A stretch of 64,000 nucleotides of DNA, from the NCBI GenBank assembly GCA_029844215.1, contig CM056723.1, forward strand, positions 10,314,980 through 10,378,979. The letters run 5' to 3'. Positions 1 to 10,720 of this stretch are shown in pieces (within the stretch, counting starts at the first letter, position 1; each line of letters begins with the position of its first letter). Source of the DNA: Przewalskia tangutica (taxonomy: Eukaryota; Streptophyta; Magnoliopsida; Solanales; Solanaceae). The notes below the pieces were generated by a model that had not been told where the DNA came from, did not search any database, and worked only from the letters and a program-made list of their open reading frames with translations. A program made the position numbers and the translations under genes.

Positions 1-1497
1 GTTATTTGGTTGCCATTTTATCAAAGAAATCTTAACTTGTCTGCAGGCCCTAAAGGTGAAAGCATGATCACGTTCTCTGCGATCTTCTAGACCACTAATA
101 GCCATGTTTACTATTTTAAAGTGTCACCATGCTCGATGCGGTTTTTAATGGTATAAATTTACAGTCCTACATACCTAAGAAACTTCACTTGATTCTTGTT
201 TGCCTATTTCTATATCGATATCAACATAAAAATGTCCTGCGTTCCGTCACTATTCTCTAAGAAATCGAGAACTTTAAAATCTTGGGCTGTTTTCGTCTCG
301 GTGTTACGAAGTTGTATGTGTGGGCCAACAATACTTTCATGGTGGAATTTCTTGTTTGCCCGTTCTCTCGAAGGAAAGCGATTTCAATGTGTTAAATCTT
401 ATATCGATGTGCATTTATTATTTGATAAAGTTTGAAGCATTTACTAATCCTTATCTTTCTTTTTTTACATGAAATGCAGGAGTAACAAAGAGTCGCATGG
501 CGGACTCGTTGTGGCAAATCACGAAGACCAGCGTCTACGTGCATTTATCCAGCGTCGAAAATCCTAAGCGAGGCGAAATGACTTCGCCGTCCATAAAGTC
601 GTCTTATTATTTGTATCCCGCTCCCCCATTCATTTATTATTGTAAATTATTTGTCTAACGCTACATTAATTAATAGGAACATTAGAATATCTAAACCTCG
701 AACTTCTAGAAACCAATTCCTTTTAGGGTCAATTACTTTAGGCTCGCCTTGTTTAATAAGCTACAATAAACCGCGTAACACTCTACACTAGCATGATAGG
801 TTTGGCTAGTCGAAAGATTTTTAAACTGCCTTGGAGGAAATCCCTGTTATCTGAGAATAATAAATATTTACTGTGCATAATAGATCGTCTTGTCATATGA
901 TTTCACATTATCAGGCTAAGCAATATGTACCTCTTAGATGAAGGAATACTTGCAGGAATACATTTGCCTCTTTTTGAAACTAGCTTTTTTAAACAAACCT
1001 CATAGTCTTTATGCCCTATTTTAAATAACTCTCAATGCGTACCTCATTGGCATAATAATTAACCCTAGGTTTGAACGGACAACCGCAAGTTAGCGGATCC
1101 TTTAGGGTGCCTAACCCCTTCCCTTTAGGATAATAAAGAACCCTTCCCCAGAATCTCATTAAGTTTAGCAGACCATTAAAATGGAGTTAATGTTTTACTT
1201 TAAACTAGTTAAACATTTAGGTGTCCTAATTCACCCCAATTAATTAGGTGGCTACTCATGAACCCTTAGCGTTCTAGCGACCACTTTAGCATTTTTCTTT
1301 TTCTTTTAGCACCCTTTTTTTTAAAACTTTAGCACTTCTTTAGCCCCTTTTGCACTTTTAGCAACCCTTTTAAATTTTAGTATTCTTTTAACATTTAACC
1401 CTTTTATTTATTTTTCTAACATTTTTTCTAACACTTTTTATTCAAACAGGGCTCGCTATTTATTTAGAAAATGCCGCGGCCGAAAAAGGGCGCGACA
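1..1497 (+). mobile_element. Ogre B: 3' portion of a plus-strand Ogre-type LTR
   Basis: This stretch aligns collinearly by eye with the second half of the plus-strand LTR at 54065-57875. Shared landmarks are the ACATGAAATGCAGGAG-like block near 470, the 'cctaggtttgaacggacaac' block at 1068, the 'ggaggttaggtgtcc'-type block near 1200 (ttaggtgtcctaattcacc) and a TTTAGCA-rich tract at 1280-1440. It ends in GGGCGCGACA; the other plus-strand copy ends GGGTGCTACA. The CA at 1496-1497 is the LTR end, and the next bases are a target duplication plus foreign sequence rather than a PBS, so this is a 3' LTR (or solo LTR) whose start lies left of the window. No gene is visible; short open frames here are chance. 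Confidence 0.75.
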
Positions 1498-1502
1498 GTG
1501 AG
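1498..1502. repeat. Target-site duplication GTGAG of Ogre B
   Basis: GTGAG directly follows the terminal CA of Ogre B. The same five bases at 17333-17337 sit at the homologous point of the uninterrupted LTR copy of Ogre A (actGTGAGgatctg). From here on the sequence matches that LTR. This is what insertion of Ogre B into the 3' LTR of Ogre A predicts. The partner GTGAG should lie left of the window. Confidence 0.75.
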
Positions 1503-3315
1503 GATCTGTTTAAGTAGGATAAGACATGTTAAATATCATACAACAATATTAACAAATATAGCCCAACAATTATTTAGGATAAACAACCACAACCAACAGA
1601 CATGAATTCTAGTGTAAACAAACTAATTAAACAAGGAACCTTCACATCTTTGCCCGATGATCGAGCGGGGATCACGTGTCACAGTAAAGAAAAACTTCCA
1701 GTGCATGAACCTCTGGCCGAACCGATGGCATTTGGAGCATTTAACAAACTGCAAATCATGATAGATACATGTCAATGGTTTAACTCGTGAAGGGTTCCAA
1801 CAGATAGCACCAAACCGGTTTGGAATAGTCTACATACATAATACTCACATTAGCTAAGCGTATCTAACCAACACATAATCATCACATATATCACGAAATA
1901 CCAATCGAATGAGAAAATATGAAAGGAGGCGATATTACGCTATAGGACGACGAGCGGCGTATCAAGTCGTCGGTCCATTTCGGCGGGTTTGGATTTTGGG
2001 TTTGCAATGCGAATGAAAGGGCAAGGTTTTGTTTCTTTGGTTTTGGGAACTAAAGAAAGGGATCGTGATCCACGAATTGATGCTCTCAGTGAACTCTGCT
2101 ATGGTAGTGCTTTAAGCTTCTTGCTAAGGGTTATTCCCTGCCCGATGCTATCTGGGTCTACCCCTGTTCGATGCCTATTGCATGTTCTTATATAGCCTAA
2201 CCTTAGGTTCTAATATTGGTAAGCAATAAAGGCTGATTTGTGCTGAGATTTCGTGCTTAAATCGTGAGATTTGGGTCTTGATTTTAGAAACGATTTTGTG
2301 GGCTATTTTGGTCGATTTAGGAGCTAATTCCTACATCGTTTCTTATGGTCTTGATTTGAGAAATCATAGTAAACATGGAAGAAATGGAGGCGAAATTGGT
2401 GATGGAGCGGATGTGTTTTAGGGTTCTCTAGGTTTGCGTTTTGTTTGAGGGGCTGTTGACAGGGAAGGGTAAGGTAAAGGGCTGAGGGTGTCAGCTGGGG
2501 CGTGGGCTTCGGGTAAGGGAAGATAAAGGGGTAGGGGGAATTGGGCCTTCGGGTTATTTGGATTGGGCTGGACGAATTGGGTAAGGGATTGGGCTAGTTA
2601 GAAATAGGTATTGAATTTGGGTAGAGTTTTAAGGGTATTAGTTCTTAGGTGTTTAATTAGTTATTTAATTAGTGCTAGTTTTAGGTGCTATTTAATTAAT
2701 TAGCAGTAAATTAAAACAATAAATTGTGCTTAGATTATTTAGGTGTTCTATTAGCCTAAGTTTAAATTTGAATTATTATAACAAATGAAGACGGGCGTGC
2801 TATTTAATTAATGCTTAACATTTTAGAATGCGGCGCTATTATTTAAAATCTTATTATTGTGCATTATTGCGAAGTTAAATTAAAATTAAAATTGAGTCTA
2901 GATTAAATTACTTAAATGCTAAATGCGAGTATGATATTTAAGAATCGTTTAAAGCTTTATAAATGCGGTGCTATTAAATGCATATATCAGATTAAAATTG
3001 ATTTTTAAATTACAACTGATTACTAATAAATGCGGCTATGCTACCTGACACGATGTTATCGCTAAATTATTTATTTTTATGCATTTATTAATTATTTAAG
3101 AATTACGACAAAGCTTAAAGTTAGTTAATGCGGGCGCGGGACTCTAAGTGTTTAAAACTCTACGTAAGACGCGATGCCATTATTAAATTAATTATTTATG
3201 CCTGTATTTAATGTTTTATTATTTGCATTTTATTATAAAAATCCTAAAATTATTTTACAAAATTAGTGTAATTTTATGGTTAATGGTAGACGGGAGGTCA
3301 AAATTGGGTGTCAGC
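1498..3315 (-). repeat. Ogre A 3' LTR, first part only
   Basis: This is a direct repeat of 17333-19160. The segments 2640-3300 and 18475-19135 are almost base-for-base identical, while 1600-2520 differs from 17440-18360 by many small indels. The LTR start (minus strand, near TGTTGACACCC) falls at about 3315, where the last bases are altered (gggtgtcagcgg). The LTR should continue left, but Ogre B interrupts it. Short open frames at 1602-1790 and 1989-2195 have no family resemblance and are not called as genes. Confidence 0.8.
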
Positions 3316-3440
3316 GGATGTCCTCTTTGTATGGAGATGATGGAAGAATCTTGGACAAAGCGTTGACTCATAGTCAATTTGTCTCGATCTTGAATTGCAA
3401 AAGGCGGGTAAACAAGTGGCCTTGAAAAATCAAAATTTGT

Positions 3441-3620
3441 CGGTGTCGAGTTATGGCGACCTTTGGGTTACCTGATCGAAACACCGGGGTGGGCTAATGC
3501 GGACTCAAAAAGCGTCCCGGTGTCGAGTTATGGCGACCTTTGGGCTACCGTAATCAAAACACTGGCGGGCTAATGCGGACTCAAAATGTCGATGTCGAGT
3601 TATGGCGACAGCGGGTTATG
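3441..3620. repeat. Tandem repeat, ~75-bp unit, in Ogre A 3' UTR
   Basis: About 2.3 copies of a unit that begins GTGTCGAGTTATGGCGACC, continues through an 'aaacac(c/t)gg' stretch and ends GGGCTAATGCGGACTCAAAA. Copies start near 3441, 3519 and 3591. It lies just inside the 3' LTR on the minus-strand map, the usual place of hypervariable repeats in Ogre/Tat 3' UTRs. The open frame at 3540-3830 is a by-product. Confidence 0.75.
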
Positions 3621-4139
3621 GTGCAAAAAGTAAAAGAATATAAGCGGCTTGAACACAGGGTGTCTTGCTATGGCTTGTGGTCTTTGGGTTATGGTGATGT
3701 GGAAGCGATTGGGCCAAGCAACGGCGGCTACGCGATCGTTAGGAAGGTTGGCCCCAGTTGCCGGTTATTTGTAAGAAAATCCACGTTGTGCTCCTGCTCC
3801 TGCGTGCTAAGGCTTAAACAAAACGGTTAGTGCATAACTGTTAAGGCAAAAATGATGATGTATAATTTTAAAAATAATGCAACTGTGAGTAGAAAAGGTT
3901 ATCCTGCAAAATGCGATGCCCGTTGTGTTGATGCGATCTTGCAAATCTTTGTGGCTTTCGTCGCACGCAGGCGTCTGCGATAGTGAATGCGGATATATGC
4001 GTCGCTTGCTGTTGCCACTGCGGACTAAAGCTCGAAAGAGGTAGTGCATGCTGCTAAAGGAGAATAACAAAGCGTGAATGGGAAAAATGCAATTTTGAGA
4101 AAAGAGAAAATCGTCCCTGTGCAGATGTGATATGCTGAT

Positions 4140-4985
4140 GATAGCGTCGTTTTCGGACTTGTTGTGCGATAGCGTCGTTGCCTGGACGTGTCATTTCTTT
4201 GGCGTCGTTGCGTGAGCCGCAATCGCGATGGCGTCGTTACTGAACACGATCTTTGAATCGTCGTTACTGGGCGTATTGTTGGGGCGTCGTTGCGTAAACG
4301 CAATCTTGATGGCGTCGTTGCACTGGGCGTGTTGCTTACGTCGTTGCGTAAGCCAATCGCGATGGTGTCGTTGCTGGACACGATGATGAATCGTCGTTAC
4401 TGGGCGTATTCTTTGAGGCGTCGTTGCGTAAGCCTTGCGATGGCGTCGTTACTGGGCGTGTTCTTCTTGGCGTCGTTGCGTAAAGCAATCTTGATGAGTG
4501 TCGTTACTGGACGCAATGCTGATTATGTCGTTGCCTGGACGTGTTGCTGCTGGCGTCGTTGCGTAGACGCAATGCTGAGGGTGTCGTTGCCTTGACCGCA
4601 ATCTTGCGTCGTTACTGGGCGTGTTCTTTCTTGGCGTCGTTGCGTAAACGCAATCTTGATGGTGTCGTTGCTGGACACGATCTTTGAATCGTCGTTACTG
4701 GGCGTATTCTTTGAGGCGTCGTTGCGTAAACCAATCTTGATGGCGTCGTTACTGGGCGTGTTCTTCTTTGGCGTCGTTGCGTGAGCGCAATCTTGATGGT
4801 GTCGTTGCACTGGACCACGATCTTTGAATCGTCGTTACTGGGCGTATTCTTTGGAAGCGTCGTTGCGTAGCGCCAATCGCGATGGCGTCGTTACTGGGCG
4901 TGTTGCTCTTGGCGTCGTTGCGTAGGCCAATCTTGATGGTGTCGTTACTGGACCAATCTTTGTGCGTCGTTATGCGGGCGTGTGG
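4140..4985. repeat. Minisatellite with ~27-bp GTCGTT monomers in Ogre A 3' UTR
   Basis: About thirty GTCGTT cores recur at roughly 26-32-bp spacing. They fall into alternating types (gcgtcgttgcgtaa..., gcgtcgttactgggcg..., gtgtcgttgctggaca...), which gives an apparent higher-order period of about four monomers. The long open frames here on both strands (4025-4381 and 4523-4818 minus, 4290-4595 plus) are repeat translations rich in Arg and Thr and are not credible proteins. The array lies in the 3' UTR of Ogre A. Satellite origin from the 3' UTR of Ogre/Tat elements has been described for plants. Confidence 0.85.
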
Positions 4986-5819
4986 CTGCTGCTCGCGTAG
5001 AATAAATGCTCTGCAGTGAGCTTGAAGCGTTAGTGCGTACCTGTTTAAACAAAATGATAAGCATATAGGATAGGTGCACTTTTATGGGTAGAGATGTCGT
5101 CCCTGATACTCGGATGAATCGAGATATTGTCCTTGCGGATATGCTAGATGTCGCGGTGACGAATTGCCACGATGCGCCGTTGGAGTGCGATGCCTTGGTC
5201 GCAAATTTGACTTTATGCCCACGCCGGTGTGCTAGACTTTGTCGTGCGTTTTGAACTTTGGATTGTGGATTGTTGTTGCCCCTTTTTGCTGCTTCCGCCA
5301 ATATGAAGAAACTTTTCGCCGTATTTTCTGCTTTGGCTATTGCGCTTTCTGCTTCTGTTAACATGGAGAAAAAAAAAAAAAACACCTGCGCTCAAAGAAA
5401 ATTTGTGAGTTTTTGGGGGGGGTCGATTCGTATCTGACTTTGCCGCCTTGTCCCTTGATGTCCGCGTGCCTGGCCTGTTTGGATTTGCAACCCCTGTTTG
5501 ACCTCTTTGAGATGTTTAGTAGTGTTCCAAAAGCATTTTCCAAAATGAAGTGTTTTTATGAAGTATGCACAAAACATCTTTAGAAATAAACATTTATATG
5601 ACATGCGTAAAAAATGTAAAAGCCTCGTCTAATTTGCCGAATATGACATGCATTTCGACCAAACGAACATCTTTTGGAGTCCTTGCTATTGCCTTCTGCA
5701 GTGCGCCAAAGTCGTCTCAATTATGTGTCACGCGTGGCGAACTTAACCGTGATGAATTGCTCGTATCGCTTTTGGAATAACCCAAACCGCTGTTGCTGTA
5801 GACAAAATGGGAGATTCTA

Positions 5820-5985
5820 ACGGTGTGGCCAGGCGATTTAGGCGCTACGTATCCCGTGAGGAATCGGTCATGGCGTAGTTCATTCTGGCGAAATTGGGTA
5901 AAATTCTAAAGAGTGGGGCCGAAGCGATATGGCGCCTACGTATCCGCGAGGAATCAGTCGTAGCGTAGTTCGGATTACAAGTAAA
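5820..5985. repeat. Imperfect ~95-bp duplication in Ogre A 3' UTR
   Basis: Two copies of a block containing GGCGCTACGTATCC / GGCGCCTACGTATCC, GAGGAATC and GCGTAGTTC, starting near 5822 and 5918. It separates the minisatellite region from the integrase 3' end. The rest of 4986-6150 has no recognisable gene. It includes an A14 run (5369-5382) and a G-rich stretch at 5414-5422. Confidence 0.6.
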
Positions 5986-6159
5986 GGGCTTTTGATTTGC
6001 GTGGCGAGACCTATATGGGCTCTGTCGTATCAGCAGGAATGCGGCTTTTACAATATAAAGGGGATTACGGAAGACAAATACTCCTAGGCGTAATATCTCT
6101 TCACTGCGTCTGCGTTGATAGCCTTGGGCGTACCTCGCCGTCCATCTCGGCCAAGATTA

Positions 6160-7190
6160 GGGCCCTCCACTTAATACTCGATGGACCGTATGGGCCGCGC
6201 GATTGAGTGCGAACTTTCCTTTAGCTTCAATTTGATTCGGAAATATCGTTTCAAAACCAATTGTCGGTTTGAATAACCTTGGCCTTACTCTCTTGTTAAA
6301 AGCTCTAGCCATTACGCTTTGATATAGCGCCCGTGATTGCATTCGACGCTTTTTCGTCAATCAACGTCAGCGCTCATGCGATCTTGTATCCACCGGCCGC
6401 TCGGCTTCTTGGATGATTCTCAGCGATGGTATTTCCACCTCTGCTGGTATAGCGAACCATTCCATACACGAAAAGATCTGGCGTTGCCGGTAGAAGTTCG
6501 GATTGTGGTGCGATAACCCAAAGTGCAAAGGCAAATTCGTGCCAATGTTTGTAGTTCTTGATCATCTTGCGCAATATCCTCTTGGCGTTCTTGTTGGGTA
6601 CAACCTGCTGCTCCATTCATCGAAGTCGATGCGGGTGGAATTACGGTGAATGATCTTGAAATTTCCACGTATCTCACGCGTCAAATTCTTGTTGAGATTG
6701 GTTAGTTATCGATTACAATTGATTCGGGAACCCCAAATCGGCAAATGATGTTGTTGCGACGAAGTCGACCACCGCCTTTTTCGTCGATGCGTGTGATGGC
6801 CGCTTACCCGTTTAGTGAAATAGTCAATTGCTACGAGGATGAATCTGTGCCCATTTGAGCCAGCGGGTTCGATGGGGCGATGGCATCCATGCCCCAATGC
6901 GAATGGCGAGAGAACTTGTCACATTAAGCTCGCGGAGCCTTTCGAATCAAATCTCCGTGAATCGGCATTGTCGACATTTACGCACAGCGAATACAATCTG
7001 TTTCCATCGTCGTCCAAAAATAACACCTTTCATGAATCTTTTTCGCCAAAGTGAAGCCGTTCGTATGAGGTCCACGTCCTCCGTGTATCTCTTCTACTAG
7101 CTTGCACGCCTCTTGAGCATCGACACGTCTCAATAAGCCCGGATCTGAGTCGCCCGGTACACAATTTCCCGTTCAAAAAGAAATGATTTG
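6160..7190 (-). pseudogene. Ogre A integrase, broken
   Basis: Read on the minus strand, the zinc-finger end (7190-6950) shows YFW, then DCI. The catalytic core around 6897-6706 shows the start motif with GPIEPA, GHRFILVAIDYFTK and a following RFG-like segment. The next block (6677-6374) carries NAKRILRKMI, the HWHEFAFALWVI segment and the RTTIRTSTG segment. The C-terminal part (6360-6157) has MARAFNKRVRPR and EAKGKF. These match the Tat/Ogre integrase order but switch frame every 50-200 bp. The enzyme would insert element cDNA in the nucleus. It cannot be made from this copy as written. Many frame breaks are one- or two-base losses at C-rich points, so some may be sequence error. Confidence 0.75.
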
Positions 7191-7430
7191 CTAGTCTTGA
7201 AGTGTCTTCTTACGGATGTTGGTTATGCACGGATATTCTCGCTGCTTTGAGGTACCTTTTGATGTCATGGTACCATGGATTGCCGTCTGTTTCCTGCAAA
7301 TATGGGAGCGAATAAGCGGCTGCTCCAAGACGCTCACCGTGATTGGATCGATGTAATTCTTGTCAGGATCTTGAATCATGGAGGATAAGGTTGCCAATCG
7401 TCGGTAGTCGTTACGGATCCTCGGAACATG
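7191..7430 (-). pseudogene. Ogre A RNase H-integrase linker
   Basis: A 68-residue open stretch on the minus strand (7397-7191) starts MATLSSMIQDPDKNYIDPI and has the composition of the connector between the second RNase H domain and integrase in Tat-lineage polyproteins. It is in line with the domains on either side but not in one continuous frame. Confidence 0.6.
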
Positions 7431-7489
7431 CCTAAATTCTATGTGGTGAACCTCTTACGTAATTCCTTCACGCATAAAATAGGTAGGGA

Positions 7490-8250
7490 AGTATCTTCAT
7501 ATTCTTGGTTGCCCGTTCGCCATGCACGATGGATCGATGAAATCTGAATCACCTATGACCAAAGACTCTTGTATGTCGTATCTACGGCCGTTCGAGCCCC
7601 GATATGCAAGCCGTATTCGCCATATTGTTGGTGCATGGAAATCGAGCTTGCGGAAATCGGATAATCTTGACTGTTTACGAAACCAAAGCGCTCCAATGCC
7701 GACTCGCTTTGAAATTTGCCGCTCATTGAAAAACATCCTCGGCGGGTAATCCTGCGAGATATCTTCTCAGACAAACAATACCTCTTATCGGGAAAATAGG
7801 TTCGAAGGGCTCGTACTCATCGTCATTGGGTTCTCGGCAAGATGATCGGCTAATGCACGTCGCTTTTCGGCTCTGCGTGGCGTGAAGCGATGTCAAACTC
7901 GCTCGACATAATTTGCCATTTATTAGTTTTCCGGTGGGCATGGGCTTGAAGGATATACTTAAGCGGATCCGTCCTCGAAATAAGATAAGTAGTGTATCTT
8001 AGATAGATAGTGCACGAACTTGGCGACCCGAGTTAATGAGCGGCAAATGCGTTCGGCGAGTATAACGAGCTTCGTATCGTGAACCTTACTCAAATAGTAT
8101 ATGGCACATTCCTTTTCCTGTTTCATCGTGTTGCCCCACGCGTCAAAGCATTTTCTAACACGCACAAATAGAGTAGCAAGTCTCCCGGTTGCGGAGTACT
8201 AGGCGGCGGATTAGAAAGGTATTCTTTGATTACTGTCAAAAGCTTTGTTA
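7490..8250 (-). pseudogene. Ogre A RNase H domains, broken
   Basis: Two blocks are visible. The upstream block (8165-7790, minus) carries a QAIYYLSK-like motif (read CAIYYLSKVHD), the LAERICRSL segment and MPTGKLINGK, as in the RT-linked RNase H. The downstream block (7774-7497) carries FSMSG, ERVGIGALW, a YPIS segment, MHQQYGEYG-type residues and LVIGDSDFI, as in the second, archaeal-like RNase H typical of Tat elements. The DEDD acidic set cannot be traced with confidence because the frame changes repeatedly. Confidence 0.65.
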
Positions 8251-9130
8251 GCGTCCACTTTTGTCATCCTTTTCAATAATTTGAATATCGGCTCGCGTAT
8301 CACGATGGCGGGCTATGAACTGCTGATGTAGTTGGCGACCAAGAAACTCATCACGTCCTTTTTGCTTTTGGAGGTAACTCTTGGATGGCTTTTATTTTGA
8401 AGTCTAGCTCAATCCTCTCCTGCTCACTATAAAACCAGCGGCTTCCTGCGGAACGCGAATCGCGCACTTGCGAGTTGACTTCAAGTTATCTTGTCTAAGT
8501 CGTTGGAACAATTTCTTCAAGTTTGCAAATGGTCCTCCGCTTTTCGCGATTTGATGATGGCGTCGTCGCATAGACCTCAATTTCTTTATGAATCATGTCA
8601 TGGAAGATGGTGGTCATGGCTCATGTAGGTGGCGCTGCGTTCTTGAGCCGAGCGGCATAACTTCGATAATAGTACACCACGCGGGGTAGTGAATCTTGTC
8701 TTTCTGCGTCTCTTACGCCGTAAGGATCGATGATAGCGTAAGCGATCGACGAGCGGCGTAGTTCATGCTTCGCAATTATCGATGAGTATATGGATGTTTG
8801 GAAGAGGAAAGTCATCGCCGGGCTGGCTCTGTTGAGGTCTGTAATCCGCGGACTCGGACCTTTCCATCTTTCTTCTTTACCGTGCGATATTTGCTAACCA
8901 AGTAGGATACTTTGCATTTCGAATCACCTTTGCCTCACTGTTTAGACACCTCTTCTTTGACGCTTCAAACTCGTATACGGTTTGATCTTTCTCGGCCTTT
9001 GTTTCACGGGGAAATAAGATGGCTCAATAGGTAGCTTTGTGTGCGGCGATGTGCGTACTCAAACACTGGCGTGTCCTCATATGACCAAGCAAACACATGA
9101 TTATGTCTTGTTTGAGAGCTCAATTAATTC
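8250..9130 (-). pseudogene. Ogre A reverse transcriptase, broken
   Basis: Fragments in minus-strand order: an NRASP-like segment near 8835, FPLPNIHILIDNC with a frame change (8815-8770), a TPRGVVYYYR-like segment near 8690, a LKNA-like segment near 8640, MTTIFHDMIHKEIEVY at about 8615-8570 directly before the place where the catalytic YVDD should be, and FQRLRQDNLKS and GFIVSRRG further on (8510-8410). The YVDD codons are damaged (tatgcgacgacg). This is the RT of a Tat-type gypsy element. It is not functional as read. Confidence 0.7.
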
Positions 9131-10100
9131 TTCCTTACGTGTGACGTTTAGGTGGTGGCGACTCTAGTCTCTTTCACGGTTCCTCATCGCTAAGTTTATT
9201 AACTCTGTTTCTTCCAAATTTGGTTTAGGCCTATTCTCAAAGTTTTCCGACTCTTGGCTAAGTTCGATTGCGGACATTCCTCTTGTTCCCGGGGTTATGC
9301 TCGTCATTTGAACTTTGTTATTTGATCTCATTACATGTCATATTCGCGTTATCAGCGGTTTATTAATATGATCATTTGAAAGAAAAATGCTTAAAGAATT
9401 TAATTTTAACACAAACAAAATCTTTTAAAAGGCATAAAATGTCTGGAATTTATGATGAAAGTAAAATTGCGAGATTAAAACATATTAAGAATCATAAATG
9501 CATGTGCATTTTCTTTCTAGATAAAAAAGGTCATCGCTAGAACTAATCATAAATTCTACCAAGCACCGGGACGGTCGGGGCGAGTGCAGTCCGATTATTC
9601 AGTGTATCCATGCTCTGCATCCCAAATGGTGAGCTCTCGCGTGATCTCCTGCGATCATGCAACAATCGCCTCATCATCACCTATGAGCAGTTACGGAACC
9701 TGCTGCAAGATCATCAGGTCATCTTCTCTTGGCATCCGGATGGTGTAGGCTTTGACGAATGGCGACTCGAGGCGGAATGAGGCGCGAGCGAGGAATGTAT
9801 CCCGCCTTGGAGGTTCGTGGTCACCAAATCCTTGAAGTGGGCGGTACCCCCAAACCAAAGTGTCTCTTTTCCCAAACAAGCTGGATAGGTTACGTGATCC
9901 GCCATGCGACTCAGAGACCTCTGTAGGGCTCGTATCCATTTCTTAACATTTCCTTGCCACCATTTTGAGAAAGCGTGGCGGTGCGATGGCGGACCCTACT
10001 TGCTCTCTTGATCTCATTAATATGAAAAATCGAACCATCCGATCGTTTCACGTCTTCTATGGCGAGGATTGCATAATCGGTGTTGATGCTCCCTTTATCT
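9131..10100 (-). other. Ogre A pro-RT spacer, no clear domain
   Basis: The stretch lies between the protease and RT blocks. A minus-strand open segment at 9939-9691 carries ATNLQGG-like and SASSRHSSKPTPSGC stretches in alternative frames, but no domain I can name. Ogre elements have a long spacer and an intron-like segment in this general area. 9360-9540 is AT-rich. Confidence 0.4.
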
Positions 10101-10720
10101 CCAAATACTACCACTTCAGTGATTCCATATAAACTTTGAAACGCGATGCGGGGTGGGCGGAATTGCGCGGCCTCGTGGATCCACGACCTTCCTATCAACG
10201 AGGTTGTAACGTAGCAATATCAATATTTGAAATTCCACAATTCGCAGTCCGATCCGCGGTGTGAGGTCCATCGCGCGCCGACTCCACATGGACTCGTTGA
10301 AACCTTTGACTCGATATGACTTTCACGAATTTCCTTACGATGCCCCCGATTTCAACGATGTCGTCGTGGGACAAATGTTGGCGGTGAGCCTCCATCAATC
10401 GACCTTGTTGAAACAATCTTGTCTGCGACTTGGATGGTGATATTCAATGCAAGGTTGTGTCGGCGCCTCGTGGGTAACTCGTCATCGTGAAAGGTGATTA
10501 CGTGGGCCTCTAGTACTGTCAGACCAAAGGCGCCAAGTTCCGTCTGTTGTACCCTCGGAGCGTATCGTCCTTCAACACCTCCATCAATGCGATCCTGTGT
10601 GAGGCGAGAATGCATTAACAATGAAAGTAGAAATATCGGCGAGGTTTTCTTTAAGCGCTCTGACGGAATACTCTTTAGTGGGCATCTTCCTCCAAAACTC
10701 CTCGACTTGACCTCTGTCAC
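10100..10720 (-). pseudogene. Ogre A aspartic protease region, broken
   Basis: The minus-strand frame 10720-10352 reads LKKTSPIFLLSLLMHS, then VLEAHVITFHDDELP and HNLALNI, then a degraded protease active-site segment STRSIDGGSPPTFVP, where the family has a hydrophobic-hydrophobic-DG-(A/G)S-S pattern. The following frames contain DIVEIGGIVRKF, and the downstream flap-side motif LIGRPWIH appears as MIGRSWIHEAA at 10198. Order and motifs match the gag-pro junction of Tat/Ogre elements. The D-G-G triad is present but the frame is not continuous with gag or RT. Confidence 0.7.

Noticed and set aside
1..3315. Ogre A and B LTRs as the two LTRs of one element
   Set aside because: They are in opposite orientation, and the sequence of B is homologous to the reverse of the part missing from A; GTGAG identifies B as a separate insertion.
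4025..4818. Long Arg/Thr-rich minus-strand ORFs
   Set aside because: They translate the GTCGTT minisatellite in the Ogre 3' UTR; open frames in a 27-bp repeat are expected by chance and no domain is present.
5340..5400. SINE-like A-run at 5369-5382
   Set aside because: There is no pol III box pair or target duplication around it; it is simply an A14 run in the Ogre A 3' UTR.
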